Source: Prochlorococcus sp. AG-402-C09
Lineage (GTDB): Bacteria > Cyanobacteriota > Cyanobacteriia > PCC-6307 > Cyanobiaceae
DNA: 64,000 nt
Reading direction: 5' to 3'
Assembly (NCBI GenBank): GCA_003279565.1
Contig: QCHN01000001.1
Coordinates: 1 to 64,000 of the forward strand
Made by a program: the position numbers and the translations under genes. Under the pieces are notes generated by a model, which saw only the letters and a program-made list of their open reading frames with translations, searched no databases and was not told where the DNA came from. Of this stretch, positions 55,609 through 64,000 are shown in pieces; position 1 is the stretch's first letter; each line of letters begins with the position of its first letter.

Positions 55609-56074
55609 GACTCTCTGTATAGGCGATTCTGCACCAGATTTCACTCTCCCTAATCAAGATGGTGTTGATACAAATCTCTCATCATTCAAAGGATCGAGAG
55701 TTGTAATTTATTTTTATCCAAAAGATGATACTCCTGGCTGCACTAAGGAAGCTTGCAGCTTTAGAGATAGTTGGGACCTTTTTGAATCAAACAATATTCA
55801 AGTTTTAGGTATTAGTAAGGATGCCTCGAAATCGCATATAAAATTCATTGATAAATATAAACTGCCATTTATACTTTTAACTGATAATGAGCCTTGTCCT
55901 GTTGCGGCATCATACGAAAGTTATGGCTTGAAGAAATTTATGGGTAGAGAGTATTATGGAATGATGAGACATACTTTCGTTATAGATAAAGATGGGAAAA
56001 TAGAATTAATCTATTTAAAAGTAAAATCAGCAAATATGGCTAATCAAATTTTAAATGATCTTAAATTGAATTAA
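55607..56074 (+). CDS. bcp: Peroxiredoxin Q/BCP
   Basis: 155 aa. Peroxidatic Cys45 in DDTPGCTKEAC and resolving Cys50 make a CX4C 1-Cys/2-Cys type BCP (PrxQ). It reduces H2O2 and alkyl peroxides with thioredoxin. It is transcribed divergently from the PPTase gene, and its end overlaps the end of coaX by 14 bases. Confidence 0.93.
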   Translation: MTLCIGDSAPDFTLPNQDGVDTNLSSFKGSRVVIYFYPKDDTPGCTKEACSFRDSWDLFESNNIQVLGISKDASKSHIKFIDKYKLPFILLTDNEPCPVAASYESYGLKKFMGREYYGMMRHTFVIDKDGKIELIYLKVKSANMANQILNDLKLN

Positions 56075-56762
56075 TTTTTTGGTCTATATCAATCATTCCT
56101 TCTAGAACTAGATTTGGACAATAATTTATATCAATATTTGTATTCTTAAGTTCCTTTAATAACAGTGGAGCATCACCTCCGCACATCCATATTGGTAACT
56201 TTGTCTCCTCGAATATTTTTAAGATTAATCCTAATAAGCCATTTATTGCACCTCTGACCATTGCATTTTTAGTTTCATGTTGAAATGTCTCTATTGGGAT
56301 TGTCTTGATGATTGGATTTTCTAAATTTAATGAACCATTTGCCATCGAAGATAATTGCAGTCTTAATCCAGAAATTAATTGCCCTCCAGCGAATACACCT
56401 TTTTTTGTTATTTTTGTGACGCTCATGATTGTGCCTGCATCAATAACAATTAAGTCTTGCTCTTTGCTTTTTAAAGATGATTGCTTTTTATAAGCACTCC
56501 ATGAAGCTAGAGCTCTATCAATCCCTAAATTAGATGGAAGATTGATAAGCGGAACATCATCTAAGTTTATTTTTTTTGAAGGGCATAATTTAATGTTCTC
56601 AGGGATGGAACCAACTGAGGCCCAAGTTAATTGAGAATAATCCTTATCTTGAAATTTGATGGGATTTGGCGAGGTATGAAAATATTTCCAATCTTTGTTT
56701 TTCTTGCTTGCCCAATGCCATCTTGTATTCCCAATCATTAAGTAATTTTTTTCTGAAAACAC
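56061..56762 (-). CDS. coaX: Type III pantothenate kinase
   Basis: 233 aa. Phosphate-binding VIDAGTIMSVTKI (DAGT-x-x-x-V-T) and FAGGQLISGLRLQLSSMANG are visible. The usual DxGNT at the N-terminus is LMIGNT, as cyanobacterial forms often have. It phosphorylates pantothenate at the start of CoA synthesis, without feedback by CoA. Directly after cysH (3 bases), same strand. Confidence 0.88.
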   Translation of the reverse strand: MFSEKNYLMIGNTRWHWASKKNKDWKYFHTSPNPIKFQDKDYSQLTWASVGSIPENIKLCPSKKINLDDVPLINLPSNLGIDRALASWSAYKKQSSLKSKEQDLIVIDAGTIMSVTKITKKGVFAGGQLISGLRLQLSSMANGSLNLENPIIKTIPIETFQHETKNAMVRGAINGLLGLILKIFEETKLPIWMCGGDAPLLLKELKNTNIDINYCPNLVLEGMIDIDQKINSI

Positions 56763-56765
56763 CAG

Positions 56766-57557
56766 CTATATTCCTTCTCCTAAAAAATTTTTTTCATCAA
56801 CATGAATTCCACACTCCTCACTGACCCCTCCAAATCTTGTTGATCTTCCTTTGGAATTATTATTTTCAGCTACGCTGGAATGCCAATCTCCGACAGTAGA
56901 ATAGCCTTTCTCAAATAAAGGGTGTTGAGGTAAATCATTATTTTCCATGTAATAGAAAATATCTTTCTTAGTCCAGTTTAAGAGTGGCCGTAGAGTTAAA
57001 CGGTCTCTGATGTAATCAATATGTGTCATGGATTCTCTGTTTTTAGTTTGACCTTTACGTACACCGCTAGCCCAACAAAGAGCGTCGAGCTCTGAGAAGA
57101 CATTTTCTAAAGGTTCAATTTTTCGTATTTGGTGATATTTGTTTAGATCTCTTAGTTCGCCAGTTTCCCAAAGTTTTCCATATATTGCTTCCATCCTGGC
57201 TGGTGAGATAGAGCTTTGGGCTACGATTAAATCTAATTCGAATAGTTTTGTTAGTTCTTCTGCATAGTTATAAGTTTCTTTAGGTAGATAACCAGTATCT
57301 ATCCAAATTACCTTTGGTTTTTTTCTAGATTTTAAAGCCACTGTCATATGAAGTAAAACAGCAGATTGGATTCCAAAACTGGTTGTTAAAACAAATTTCT
57401 CATCAAATTTCTCATGGGCCCATTGAAGTTGATCTTGAGCAGCAAGTTTTTCAAGATATTTACTTGTTTCATCAATTGATTCCACCAGAAAAGGTTTAGC
57501 AAAGTTAGTTGATTCTCTCAAATCACCGGTGTAATTGTCTTGGGATTCTTTCTGCAT
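56766..57557 (-). CDS. cysH: Phosphoadenosine phosphosulfate reductase
   Basis: 263 aa. TTSFGIQSAVLLHM (N-terminal P-loop-like PPi-binding SFG), WIDTGYLPKETY, VRKGQTKNRESM and the C-terminal ECGIHV active Cys are present. The CC and CxxC pairs of 4Fe-4S-containing APS reductases are absent, so it is the PAPS-specific, thioredoxin-dependent type. Assimilatory sulfate reduction to sulfite. Start ATG 57557; next gene (ndh) is divergent. Confidence 0.93.
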   Translation of the reverse strand: MQKESQDNYTGDLRESTNFAKPFLVESIDETSKYLEKLAAQDQLQWAHEKFDEKFVLTTSFGIQSAVLLHMTVALKSRKKPKVIWIDTGYLPKETYNYAEELTKLFELDLIVAQSSISPARMEAIYGKLWETGELRDLNKYHQIRKIEPLENVFSELDALCWASGVRKGQTKNRESMTHIDYIRDRLTLRPLLNWTKKDIFYYMENNDLPQHPLFEKGYSTVGDWHSSVAENNNSKGRSTRFGGVSEECGIHVDEKNFLGEGI

Positions 57558-57628
57558 ATTTGAGAATTGAATGCCGAATCGGTCAAAGTTTGTTTAGGGT
57601 CTTGAATATCATCTTCAATCTAGTCCCT

Positions 57629-58831
57629 ATGGACTTGAACAATTTGAAATCTGACCCAATAGTTATTGTTGGTGGTGGCTTCGGAGGGCTGGCTACTGTT
57701 CAAGCTTTGTTAGCCAAGTCAGATGGAACTTCAGTGATTTTGATTGATGAAGGCAATAGATTTCTTTTTAAGCCATTGCTTTATGAATTATTAAGCGGTG
57801 AGCTTCAATTATGGGAGGTGGCACCTCAGTATTCTGATTTGGCTTCAGAATTAGGATTTATTTTTTTACAAGAATGTGTAGTTGAGATTGATGAAATAGC
57901 ACAAAAGTTAATTACTTCATCTGAGATTGAAATAACTTATTCTCAACTTGTCATTAGCACAGGAGTGACAACTAATTATTCCTTGCTAGAAAATTTACAA
58001 GACTATTCTTGTGGCTTTTCTGATTTAAATGATTTTCGAATTATTAAAAAGTTAATAACTAAAATAAATAATTCTTCTGAATATACTAATCCTATTGTGA
58101 TTGCTGGAGCTGGCCCAACTGGTGTTGAGCTTGCATGTAAAATTTCTGATTTAATAAAAGATCGGATTGAAATATATTTAATTGATAAAGGAGATAAAAT
58201 TCTACCTACGTGTAAATCATTTAATAGAGAAAAAGCAATCGAAGCAATAGGTAAGAGAAATATTAGAGTTTATTTAGACTATTGTATAAAATCTGTTGAT
58301 AAAACTTTTTTAGAACTTTACAGTACTAATGATCAAATAAATAATTATATTAAAATTGATTATTCTACTTTATTATGGACTGCAGGTTTAAAACCTTCAA
58401 AATCAAAATTTTTACATCATTTTTTGAATGAAAATCAGAAGATCAAAGTAAATAAATTTATGCAAATCGATGAATATAAAAATATTTTTTCCGTTGGAGA
58501 TATCACATTTTATGAAAATTCCCCCTTCCCTTCTTCCGCACAAGTTGCAATGCAGCAAGGTTCTTTAGTGGCTCAAAATATTATTTCTCTAAGGAAGGGA
58601 AATGAACTCAAATCATTCCAATTTGAAGATCTTGGAGAAATGTTGAGTCTTGGCATTGGTAATGCATCTATTACTGGCTATGGAATTACCTTGGCAGGAC
58701 CTCTTGCATTTGAAATTAGGCGTTTTGCATATTTAATGAGAATGCCAGGGTTTCTTCTATCGTTTAAATCCTCTGGTTCATGGTTATTTAGTAAAAAAAT
58801 AATTAATCGTTTATTTTCTCAATCTCCTTAG
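57629..58831 (+). CDS. ndh: Type II NADH dehydrogenase (NDH-2)
   Basis: 400 aa from the ATG at 57629 (a longer frame exists from 57509 but its first 40 residues are poor). Two Rossmann motifs: IVIVGGGFGGLATVQALL (FAD) and IVIAGAGPTGVELACKISDL (NADH), and SVGDITFY near the end. A single-subunit, non-proton-pumping quinone reductase at the membrane surface. The C-terminal amphipathic end (RRFAYLMRMPGFLLSF) is a likely membrane contact. Confidence 0.85.
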   Translation: MDLNNLKSDPIVIVGGGFGGLATVQALLAKSDGTSVILIDEGNRFLFKPLLYELLSGELQLWEVAPQYSDLASELGFIFLQECVVEIDEIAQKLITSSEIEITYSQLVISTGVTTNYSLLENLQDYSCGFSDLNDFRIIKKLITKINNSSEYTNPIVIAGAGPTGVELACKISDLIKDRIEIYLIDKGDKILPTCKSFNREKAIEAIGKRNIRVYLDYCIKSVDKTFLELYSTNDQINNYIKIDYSTLLWTAGLKPSKSKFLHHFLNENQKIKVNKFMQIDEYKNIFSVGDITFYENSPFPSSAQVAMQQGSLVAQNIISLRKGNELKSFQFEDLGEMLSLGIGNASITGYGITLAGPLAFEIRRFAYLMRMPGFLLSFKSSGSWLFSKKIINRLFSQSP

Positions 58832-58901
58832 CTCCTTTACGCAGTAGTCTTAAAATTAATACTTGAACAGAGTCAGTTGAAAAGGTTATTAATTAAATAA
58901 T

Positions 58902-60719
58902 ATGAATGAGATATTAACTGTTTTTGAAAATCCAAAAGCTGTCATAACTTTGGCAGTGTTAATTAGTGCAGTTTTTTTATTTGTAAGTAGTGCTCTGGCT
59001 CCTGAACTGACTGGACTTTTGAGTGTTGCATTATTAATGGCAACAGGAGTTCTTTCTCCTCAAAAAGCATTGGCTGGTTTTGGAAGCCCTGCTTTGATTA
59101 CATTGATGGGCTTATTTGCAGTTTCTGCTGCACTTTTTAAAAGTGGAGCTCTTGATCGTTTAAGAGAGTTAATAGCTTCTGAAAGTATTCGAACTCCGCG
59201 TAGGTTAATAGCTTTGCTTGGATTGGTTGTTGCTCCTGTGTCAGGCGTTGTTCCTAATACTCCAGTGGTGGCTTCGCTGTTACCAGTTATTGAGGCTTGG
59301 TGTGTAAAGCGAAAATTATCTCCTTCTCGTGTTTTGCTGCCACTATCTTTCGCTACGGTTTTAGGTGGCACATTAACTCTTTTGGGGAGTTCAGTAAATT
59401 TGTTAGTGAGCGATATTAGCGATCAACTTGGCTACGGTCCTTTTGATCTTTTTACTTTTACTGCAATAGGTATACCAATATGGTTGCTTGGGACAGCTTA
59501 TATGTTGTTAGCTCCTCAATCTTTACTACCTGATAGAGGAAGAATTAGCTCAGAGTATGGAGGTAGTTCGGATCAAACTGGTTATTTTACGGAGATCACA
59601 ATTCCTTCTGGTTCTGAATTGGTTGGGAATTCCTTGAGGAATAGTCGCTTGCAAAGAAGATTTGATGTCGATGTTTTAGAAATACAGCGAGAGAATGAGA
59701 GACTTTTACCACCTTTGGCTGATCGAATAATTCAATCTGGAGATCGCTTGTTGATAAGAATTACACGCTCAGATCTTTTGCGATTACAACAAGAACATAC
59801 AGTTCAATTAACTAAAGATTTAAATACTGAAAAGAATTTTTTTCTATCCAATACTGATGAAGGTCAACAAACTGTAGAGGTCCTTTTGCCAGCTGGCTCC
59901 ACCTTGGCTGGCGCGAGTTTGCGAGAATTACGATTTAGGCAAAGGCATAATGCAACTGTTTTAGCTTTAAGACGAGGGCAGCAAACAGTTCAAGAAAGAT
60001 TGGGCCAAGCAATTTTAAGAGAGGGGGATGTACTACTTCTTCAAGCACCCAGAGATTCAATTAGAGGATTGCAAGATAGTAATGATCTACTCGTTTTAGA
60101 TCAATTTGATAATGATCTACCAACTGTCACAAGAAAACCTATAGCAATTGGTATCGCCATTGCTATGTTGATTCTTCCTTCACTTACTGAGTTACCTCTT
60201 GTTGCTTCGGTTTTATTGGCAGTAATTGGAATGGTTTGGGGTGGATGTTTAAGGCCCGCGGAGGTTCAAAGGTCAATTCGACTTGATGTAATTCTTTTGC
60301 TTGGATCTCTCTCAAGTTTTAGTGTCGCAATGCAAAACACAGGCCTTGCAGATGCTTTTGCGAACATTTTAATTTTTATATTGAAAGACCTATCTACTTA
60401 TTCCGCTTTACTAGTAATTTTTCTCTCTACTACAATATTCACTCAATTTGTCAGCAACGCCGCTTCAGTGGCTCTTTTGGCCCCAATTGCTGTTCAACTG
60501 GCGCCAAGTATGGGTCTACCTCCTTTGGCTTTATTGATAACAGTTCTTTTTGGCGCTAGTCAATCTTTTCTTACTCCTATGGGTTACCAGACAAACCTTA
60601 TGGTATTTGGACCTGGGCGTTATCAGTTCTTAGATGTCACTAGATATGGAGCTGGGTTGACCATCTTGATGACTTTTCTTGTCCCTTGGTTGATTTTATT
60701 AAAGTATAGTATGTCTTAA
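58902..60719 (+). CDS. SLC13-family anion permease with RCK_C domains
   Basis: 605 aa. About 5 helices (15-185), then two TrkA-C/RCK_C regulatory domains (about 225-285 and 320-390, with GDRLLIRITRSDLLRLQQEH and GDVLLLQAPRDSIRG), then about 6 helices. The SLC13/DASS signature NAASVALLAPIAVQLAPSMG and FTQFVSN match. It is an Na+-coupled carrier of sulfate or dicarboxylate; sulfate is the best guess (as SLT1-type). It is followed by ktrB/ktrA, whose RCK domains it shares. Confidence 0.8.
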   Translation: MNEILTVFENPKAVITLAVLISAVFLFVSSALAPELTGLLSVALLMATGVLSPQKALAGFGSPALITLMGLFAVSAALFKSGALDRLRELIASESIRTPRRLIALLGLVVAPVSGVVPNTPVVASLLPVIEAWCVKRKLSPSRVLLPLSFATVLGGTLTLLGSSVNLLVSDISDQLGYGPFDLFTFTAIGIPIWLLGTAYMLLAPQSLLPDRGRISSEYGGSSDQTGYFTEITIPSGSELVGNSLRNSRLQRRFDVDVLEIQRENERLLPPLADRIIQSGDRLLIRITRSDLLRLQQEHTVQLTKDLNTEKNFFLSNTDEGQQTVEVLLPAGSTLAGASLRELRFRQRHNATVLALRRGQQTVQERLGQAILREGDVLLLQAPRDSIRGLQDSNDLLVLDQFDNDLPTVTRKPIAIGIAIAMLILPSLTELPLVASVLLAVIGMVWGGCLRPAEVQRSIRLDVILLLGSLSSFSVAMQNTGLADAFANILIFILKDLSTYSALLVIFLSTTIFTQFVSNAASVALLAPIAVQLAPSMGLPPLALLITVLFGASQSFLTPMGYQTNLMVFGPGRYQFLDVTRYGAGLTILMTFLVPWLILLKYSMS

Positions 60720-60822
60720 ATATGTGGAACATGATTATTAAATTAGGTCTGATTTTAGATTGTTCATGTAATTGCAAGTATTTAATCTTTTCAGAATCAG
60801 TTTGTATCTACTTTGAAAGCAA

Positions 60823-62208
60823 GTGAGTATTAGGCAAGAAGCTTACAGAAGGCTGTCCGTACCACAATTCACTGTGGTAACGGGCTTGCTTGTTATTACT
60901 TTTGGAACATTATTATTAGCGACACCTTTCTGTTCTAATGCCAATGTAGGTCTATGGGAGGCATTATTCACAGCAACTTCTGCTGTCACAGTTACGGGAT
61001 TATCAATTATTGATGTGGGTATAGATTTGACATTTTTTGGACAACTAATTTTGGCAATTATGTTATTAATTGGTGGCCTAGGTTTGATGGCAATTACTAC
61101 ATTTTTGCAGGGCTTTATTGTTAGTGGAACAGAATTAAAGACTCGTCTTGATAGAGGGAAAACCTTAGATGAATTTGGGGTGGGTGGTGTTGGTAAAACT
61201 TTTAAAGGAATAGCTATCACTGCAGCCATATTAATCTGCTTAGGTGCTATTATTTTATATTTTTTTGGCTTCAATAGTATAACTAACTCAAGCGATAGGC
61301 TTTGGGCATCAGTATTTCACAGTATTTCTGCTTATAACAATGCTGGATTCAGCTTATGGAGTAATAGTTTAGAAGATTATAGAAACAATTGGGTAGTGAA
61401 TTTTGTTTTAATTATTTTAATTGTGTTAGGTGGTTTCGGGTGGAGAGTTACAAATGATATTTGGATCAATCGTAGATCTTTAAAATTAAGAAACTTAAGT
61501 CTTCATACACGCTTAGTAATTAGATCATCTTTCATATTGGTTTCCCTAGGGTTTTTTGGTTTGATTTTTACTGAATCTTTAGCTCGAGGTAGTTTCTTTT
61601 CATTAATTAATTTTGATGATCGTATATTAACTGCTTTATTTACCTCAGTTAGCGCTCGAACTGCTGGCTTTACGAATTTACCTATATCAGTTGAGAGTAT
61701 TTCTGATTCTGGCCTTTTATTGATTATGTTTCTGATGTTTATTGGGGCAAGCCCAGGTGGTACGGGAGGAGGAATTAAGACCACAACTATTGCTGCTTTA
61801 ATGGCGGCTACAAGAGCAACATTACGTGGCCAAAGTGAAATTATTATTCGTAATCGTCAAATATCTGACAAAGTAGTTCTTAAAGCAGTTGGTATAACAG
61901 TAGCTTCATTGTTATTTGTATTAATTATGGCCCTATTATTAAGCTTGAGTAGTGGATTTAATAGTGGGGAGAATTTTACATTTTTAGAAATGCTTTTCAC
62001 GTGTATTTCTGCCTTTGCTACTGTAGGATTCGATCTTGGTGTTACCTCTCAGCTAGGACATATAGGTCAATTAATACTTGTTATTGGGATGTTTGTTGGC
62101 AGACTAGGTATTCTTTTATTCTTGAGCGCTATATGGCAAGCTCTCTATAAAAGCAAGCTTCAACATCGCAATCGAGTTGGCTACCCGAGAGAGGATCTTT
62201 ATGTTTAA
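60823..62208 (+). CDS. ktrB: Ktr/Trk-type potassium channel subunit (KtrB)
   Basis: 461 aa; four M1-P-M2 repeats with TVTGLSI, SAYNNAGFSLWS, SARTAGFTNLP and SAFATVGFD as pore helices/selectivity filters (G in each). GTGGGIKTTT is the intramembrane loop. It forms the K+/Na+ pore with KtrA. GTG start at 60823. Twelve bases separate it from ktrA. Confidence 0.9.
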   Translation: MSIRQEAYRRLSVPQFTVVTGLLVITFGTLLLATPFCSNANVGLWEALFTATSAVTVTGLSIIDVGIDLTFFGQLILAIMLLIGGLGLMAITTFLQGFIVSGTELKTRLDRGKTLDEFGVGGVGKTFKGIAITAAILICLGAIILYFFGFNSITNSSDRLWASVFHSISAYNNAGFSLWSNSLEDYRNNWVVNFVLIILIVLGGFGWRVTNDIWINRRSLKLRNLSLHTRLVIRSSFILVSLGFFGLIFTESLARGSFFSLINFDDRILTALFTSVSARTAGFTNLPISVESISDSGLLLIMFLMFIGASPGGTGGGIKTTTIAALMAATRATLRGQSEIIIRNRQISDKVVLKAVGITVASLLFVLIMALLLSLSSGFNSGENFTFLEMLFTCISAFATVGFDLGVTSQLGHIGQLILVIGMFVGRLGILLFLSAIWQALYKSKLQHRNRVGYPREDLYV

Positions 62209-62220
62209 TGAGGACAAATC

Positions 62221-62925
62221 ATGAGTGACTGGTGGCAATGGTCTCCCATAAAAGCAAATCAGAAACTTGGTTTTGCTGTAGTTGGAATTGGTCGTTTTGG
62301 AAGCGCTGTTTGTCGCGAGCTCTTGAGAAATGGTGCTGATGTTTTGGCAGTTGATTCATCAGAGAAGGCAATAGAAGAATTACGTCAACTTGAGCCAACA
62401 ATTGAAGCTAGGGTGGTTGACTCAACTGATGAAGAATCTATGAAGGAAGCAGGAGTTCTTGAAATGGGGACTGTGGTAGTAGGTATTAGTGAGCCAATTG
62501 AGGCAAGTATTACTACAACTCTTATTGCAAAAGACGCAGATGGAAGTTTAGTGAAGCAAGTGATTGCTAGAGCTACAAGTGATTTGCATGAAAAAATGCT
62601 GAAAAGGGTTGGTGCTGATCGAGTTGTATTTCCTTCAAGAATGCAAGGAGAAAGATTGGGTTTGGAATTGGTTAGACCTAATTTGATTGAAAGATTAGAA
62701 CTTGATGACAAAACGGGGATTGATGAGATTAAAGTACCTGAGGTGTTTGTGGGACGTTCTTTACGAGATTTGAACCTTAGAAAAAATTATTTTGTTAATG
62801 TTTTAGCGGCTGGACCTGCTCAACTATTAACGGTTAATCCTCCAGCTAAATATGTGTTAGAGAAAGATCATGTGCTTGTAGTAATGGGTTCAATGGAAGA
62901 TCTTCAAAAGCTCCCTCAAACTTGA
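62221..62925 (+). CDS. ktrA: K+ uptake regulatory subunit KtrA (TrkA family)
   Basis: 234 aa. RCK N-domain with GFAVVGIGRFGSAVCRELLR (NAD/ATP binding, GxGxxG), then VDSSEKAIEEL, and RCK_C C-domain after about 150. Cytoplasmic gate for KtrB. In an operon with ktrB, and anmK follows after 3 bases. Confidence 0.92.
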   Translation: MSDWWQWSPIKANQKLGFAVVGIGRFGSAVCRELLRNGADVLAVDSSEKAIEELRQLEPTIEARVVDSTDEESMKEAGVLEMGTVVVGISEPIEASITTTLIAKDADGSLVKQVIARATSDLHEKMLKRVGADRVVFPSRMQGERLGLELVRPNLIERLELDDKTGIDEIKVPEVFVGRSLRDLNLRKNYFVNVLAAGPAQLLTVNPPAKYVLEKDHVLVVMGSMEDLQKLPQT

Positions 62926-62928
62926 TTG

Positions 62929-64000
62929 ATGCGTGTATTGGGTTTGATGAGTGGTACCAGTGCTGATGGAATAGATGCAGTTTTAGTGGAATTTAAAGGT
63001 AATCCGTCAAAGCCAAAATGGGAAATTTTAAATACAAGTTCTCATGAATATCCATCTTCAACTAGAGAAAAAATAATACAAGTTGGTCAAGGGTTGAAAA
63101 TTAATAGTAAAGATTGGCTTGAATTGGCTGAAGAAATTACTGAAATAAATGCTGATGCTGCAAGGGCTTGTGATCCTAAATCAACTGCAGAGCTTGTTGG
63201 ATGTCATGGCCAAACTTTATTTCATAGAAGTGTAAAAAAATCTAAAAGAGGAGGAAGCCTTCAAATTCTATTAGGACCGTTGCTTGCAAATATTTTAGAT
63301 CAAATTGTTATTTATGATTTTAGGTCCAAGGATATTGCTTCAGGTGGTCATGGTGCCCCTTTGGTAGCGCTAGTTGATGAAGCGTTATTTGGAAGGACAT
63401 ATGGATGGAGAGGAGTTCTCAACCTTGGTGGAATAGCGAACCTTACTATTATTCCTCCAAAAACTGGAATTGATAAAACCTCTGAATGCTTAGGATGGGA
63501 TTGCGGACCTGCTAATTCCTTAATTGATTTAGCTATGAAAGATATTACTAATTCATCTTTAAAGTTTGATCAGAACGGCTCGTTAGCATCGCGTGGGATA
63601 CCTAAATTAAATATTATCGAAGAGTGGTTGATGGAGCCTTTCTTTCACATCGAACCTCCACGATCTACAGGTAGAGAGCATTTTGGCAATCAAGATTTAA
63701 AAAAAAGGACAAAGGAATTGGGTGATGTATCAAAAGAAGATTTAATATCAACACTAACTACATTTACCGCATCAATAATTTCTCAAGATTTAGATAATCT
63801 TTTTAGATTCAGAAAAATACGTTTAATTGAGCTTTTGGTTGCTGGTGGTGGCACTAAGAATTTATTTTTAATGAGACAACTACAAAAAAACTGCTGTGGT
63901 GTTCATGTCCGTCCAATAAATGAAATTGGTATTCCCTCTCAATATAGAGAGGCACTAGTTTTTGCAACTTTAGCTTGGTGGAATTTCTTAGGAAAAAAAG
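62929..64000 (+). CDS. anmK: Anhydro-N-acetylmuramic acid kinase (5' part)
   Basis: Partial: 357 codons to the right edge of the window. [18 protein letters not shown] (GTSxDG, ATP/substrate), [10 protein letters not shown] and [10 protein letters not shown] with [11 protein letters not shown] are the AnmK signature; AGGGTKN is near the edge. It phosphorylates 1,6-anhydro-MurNAc to MurNAc-6-P for peptidoglycan recycling. It starts 3 bases after ktrA, so may be co-transcribed. The end is out of view. Confidence 0.93.
   Translation, partial: MRVLGLMSGTSADGIDAVLVEFKGNPSKPKWEILNTSSHEYPSSTREKIIQVGQGLKINSKDWLELAEEITEINADAARACDPKSTAELVGCHGQTLFHRSVKKSKRGGSLQILLGPLLANILDQIVIYDFRSKDIASGGHGAPLVALVDEALFGRTYGWRGVLNLGGIANLTIIPPKTGIDKTSECLGWDCGPANSLIDLAMKDITNSSLKFDQNGSLASRGIPKLNIIEEWLMEPFFHIEPPRSTGREHFGNQDLKKRTKELGDVSKEDLISTLTTFTASIISQDLDNLFRFRKIRLIELLVAGGGTKNLFLMRQLQKNCCGVHVRPINEIGIPSQYREALVFATLAWWNFLGKK

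Overview
This window reads as a chromosome segment of a marine picocyanobacterium of the genus Prochlorococcus. The evidence is strong AT-richness, very compact genes with 1-8 base overlaps, a two-piece (permuted) tmRNA with a tag typical of marine picocyanobacteria, short high-light-inducible (Hli) proteins, PsbX next to Ycf66, a sufBCDS operon, and many 30-60 aa orphan genes. A low-light clade (NATL-like) is my inference from overall character; no marker here proves it.

Layout. 1-17 kb is a gene-poor, flexible stretch. It has a small glycosylation cluster (GT32-like transferase, DUF6165, TPR/GT9 protein), many short orphan proteins (several below 60 aa), a 35-aa Hli protein, a tiny gene with an exceptionally long Shine-Dalgarno sequence, a secreted protein coupled to an FAD oxidoreductase, and several decayed genes with in-frame stops. 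16.6-25.4 kb is mixed: SDR dehydrogenase, HhH protein, ParA ATPase overlapping a small membrane protein, an MsbA-like ABC exporter, a GT4 glycosyltransferase, DUF3303, a cupin gene broken by one stop codon, and a 1-kb segment bounded by a 23-base direct repeat whose right copy is the 3' end of the tmRNA gene (probable integration scar).

From 25.9 kb the window is conserved core: an RlmL-like rRNA methyltransferase, a YqjD/YqjE-like membrane pair, SMC, a PRC-barrel protein, an LpxB-related protein, tRNA-Leu, biotin carboxylase (accC), YggT, psbX, ycf66, hli, an SbmA/BacA-type ABC transporter, a HIT protein, peptide deformylase, an S9 peptidase, sufBCDS (Fe-S assembly), a Rho-N/DUF4912 protein, phosphoglucomutase, a cyanobacterial RarA fusion, 4'-phosphopantetheinyl transferase, peroxiredoxin Q/BCP, type III pantothenate kinase, cysH, type II NADH dehydrogenase, an SLC13-type anion transporter, ktrB-ktrA potassium uptake, and the 5' part of anmK running off the right edge.

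How the genes work together: psbX/ycf66/hli serve thylakoid function. suf genes, peroxiredoxin and cysH serve sulfur and redox metabolism, with the SLC13 carrier a candidate sulfate importer. CoaX and the PPTase both belong to CoA/phosphopantetheine supply. Glycosyltransferases and ABC exporters point to surface polysaccharide. No CRISPR array, insertion sequence, rRNA or intact integrase was seen. No single clear new defence-like system was found. The best leads are the tmRNA-flanked repeat segment, the super-Shine-Dalgarno mini-gene, and the ParA/membrane-protein overlap.
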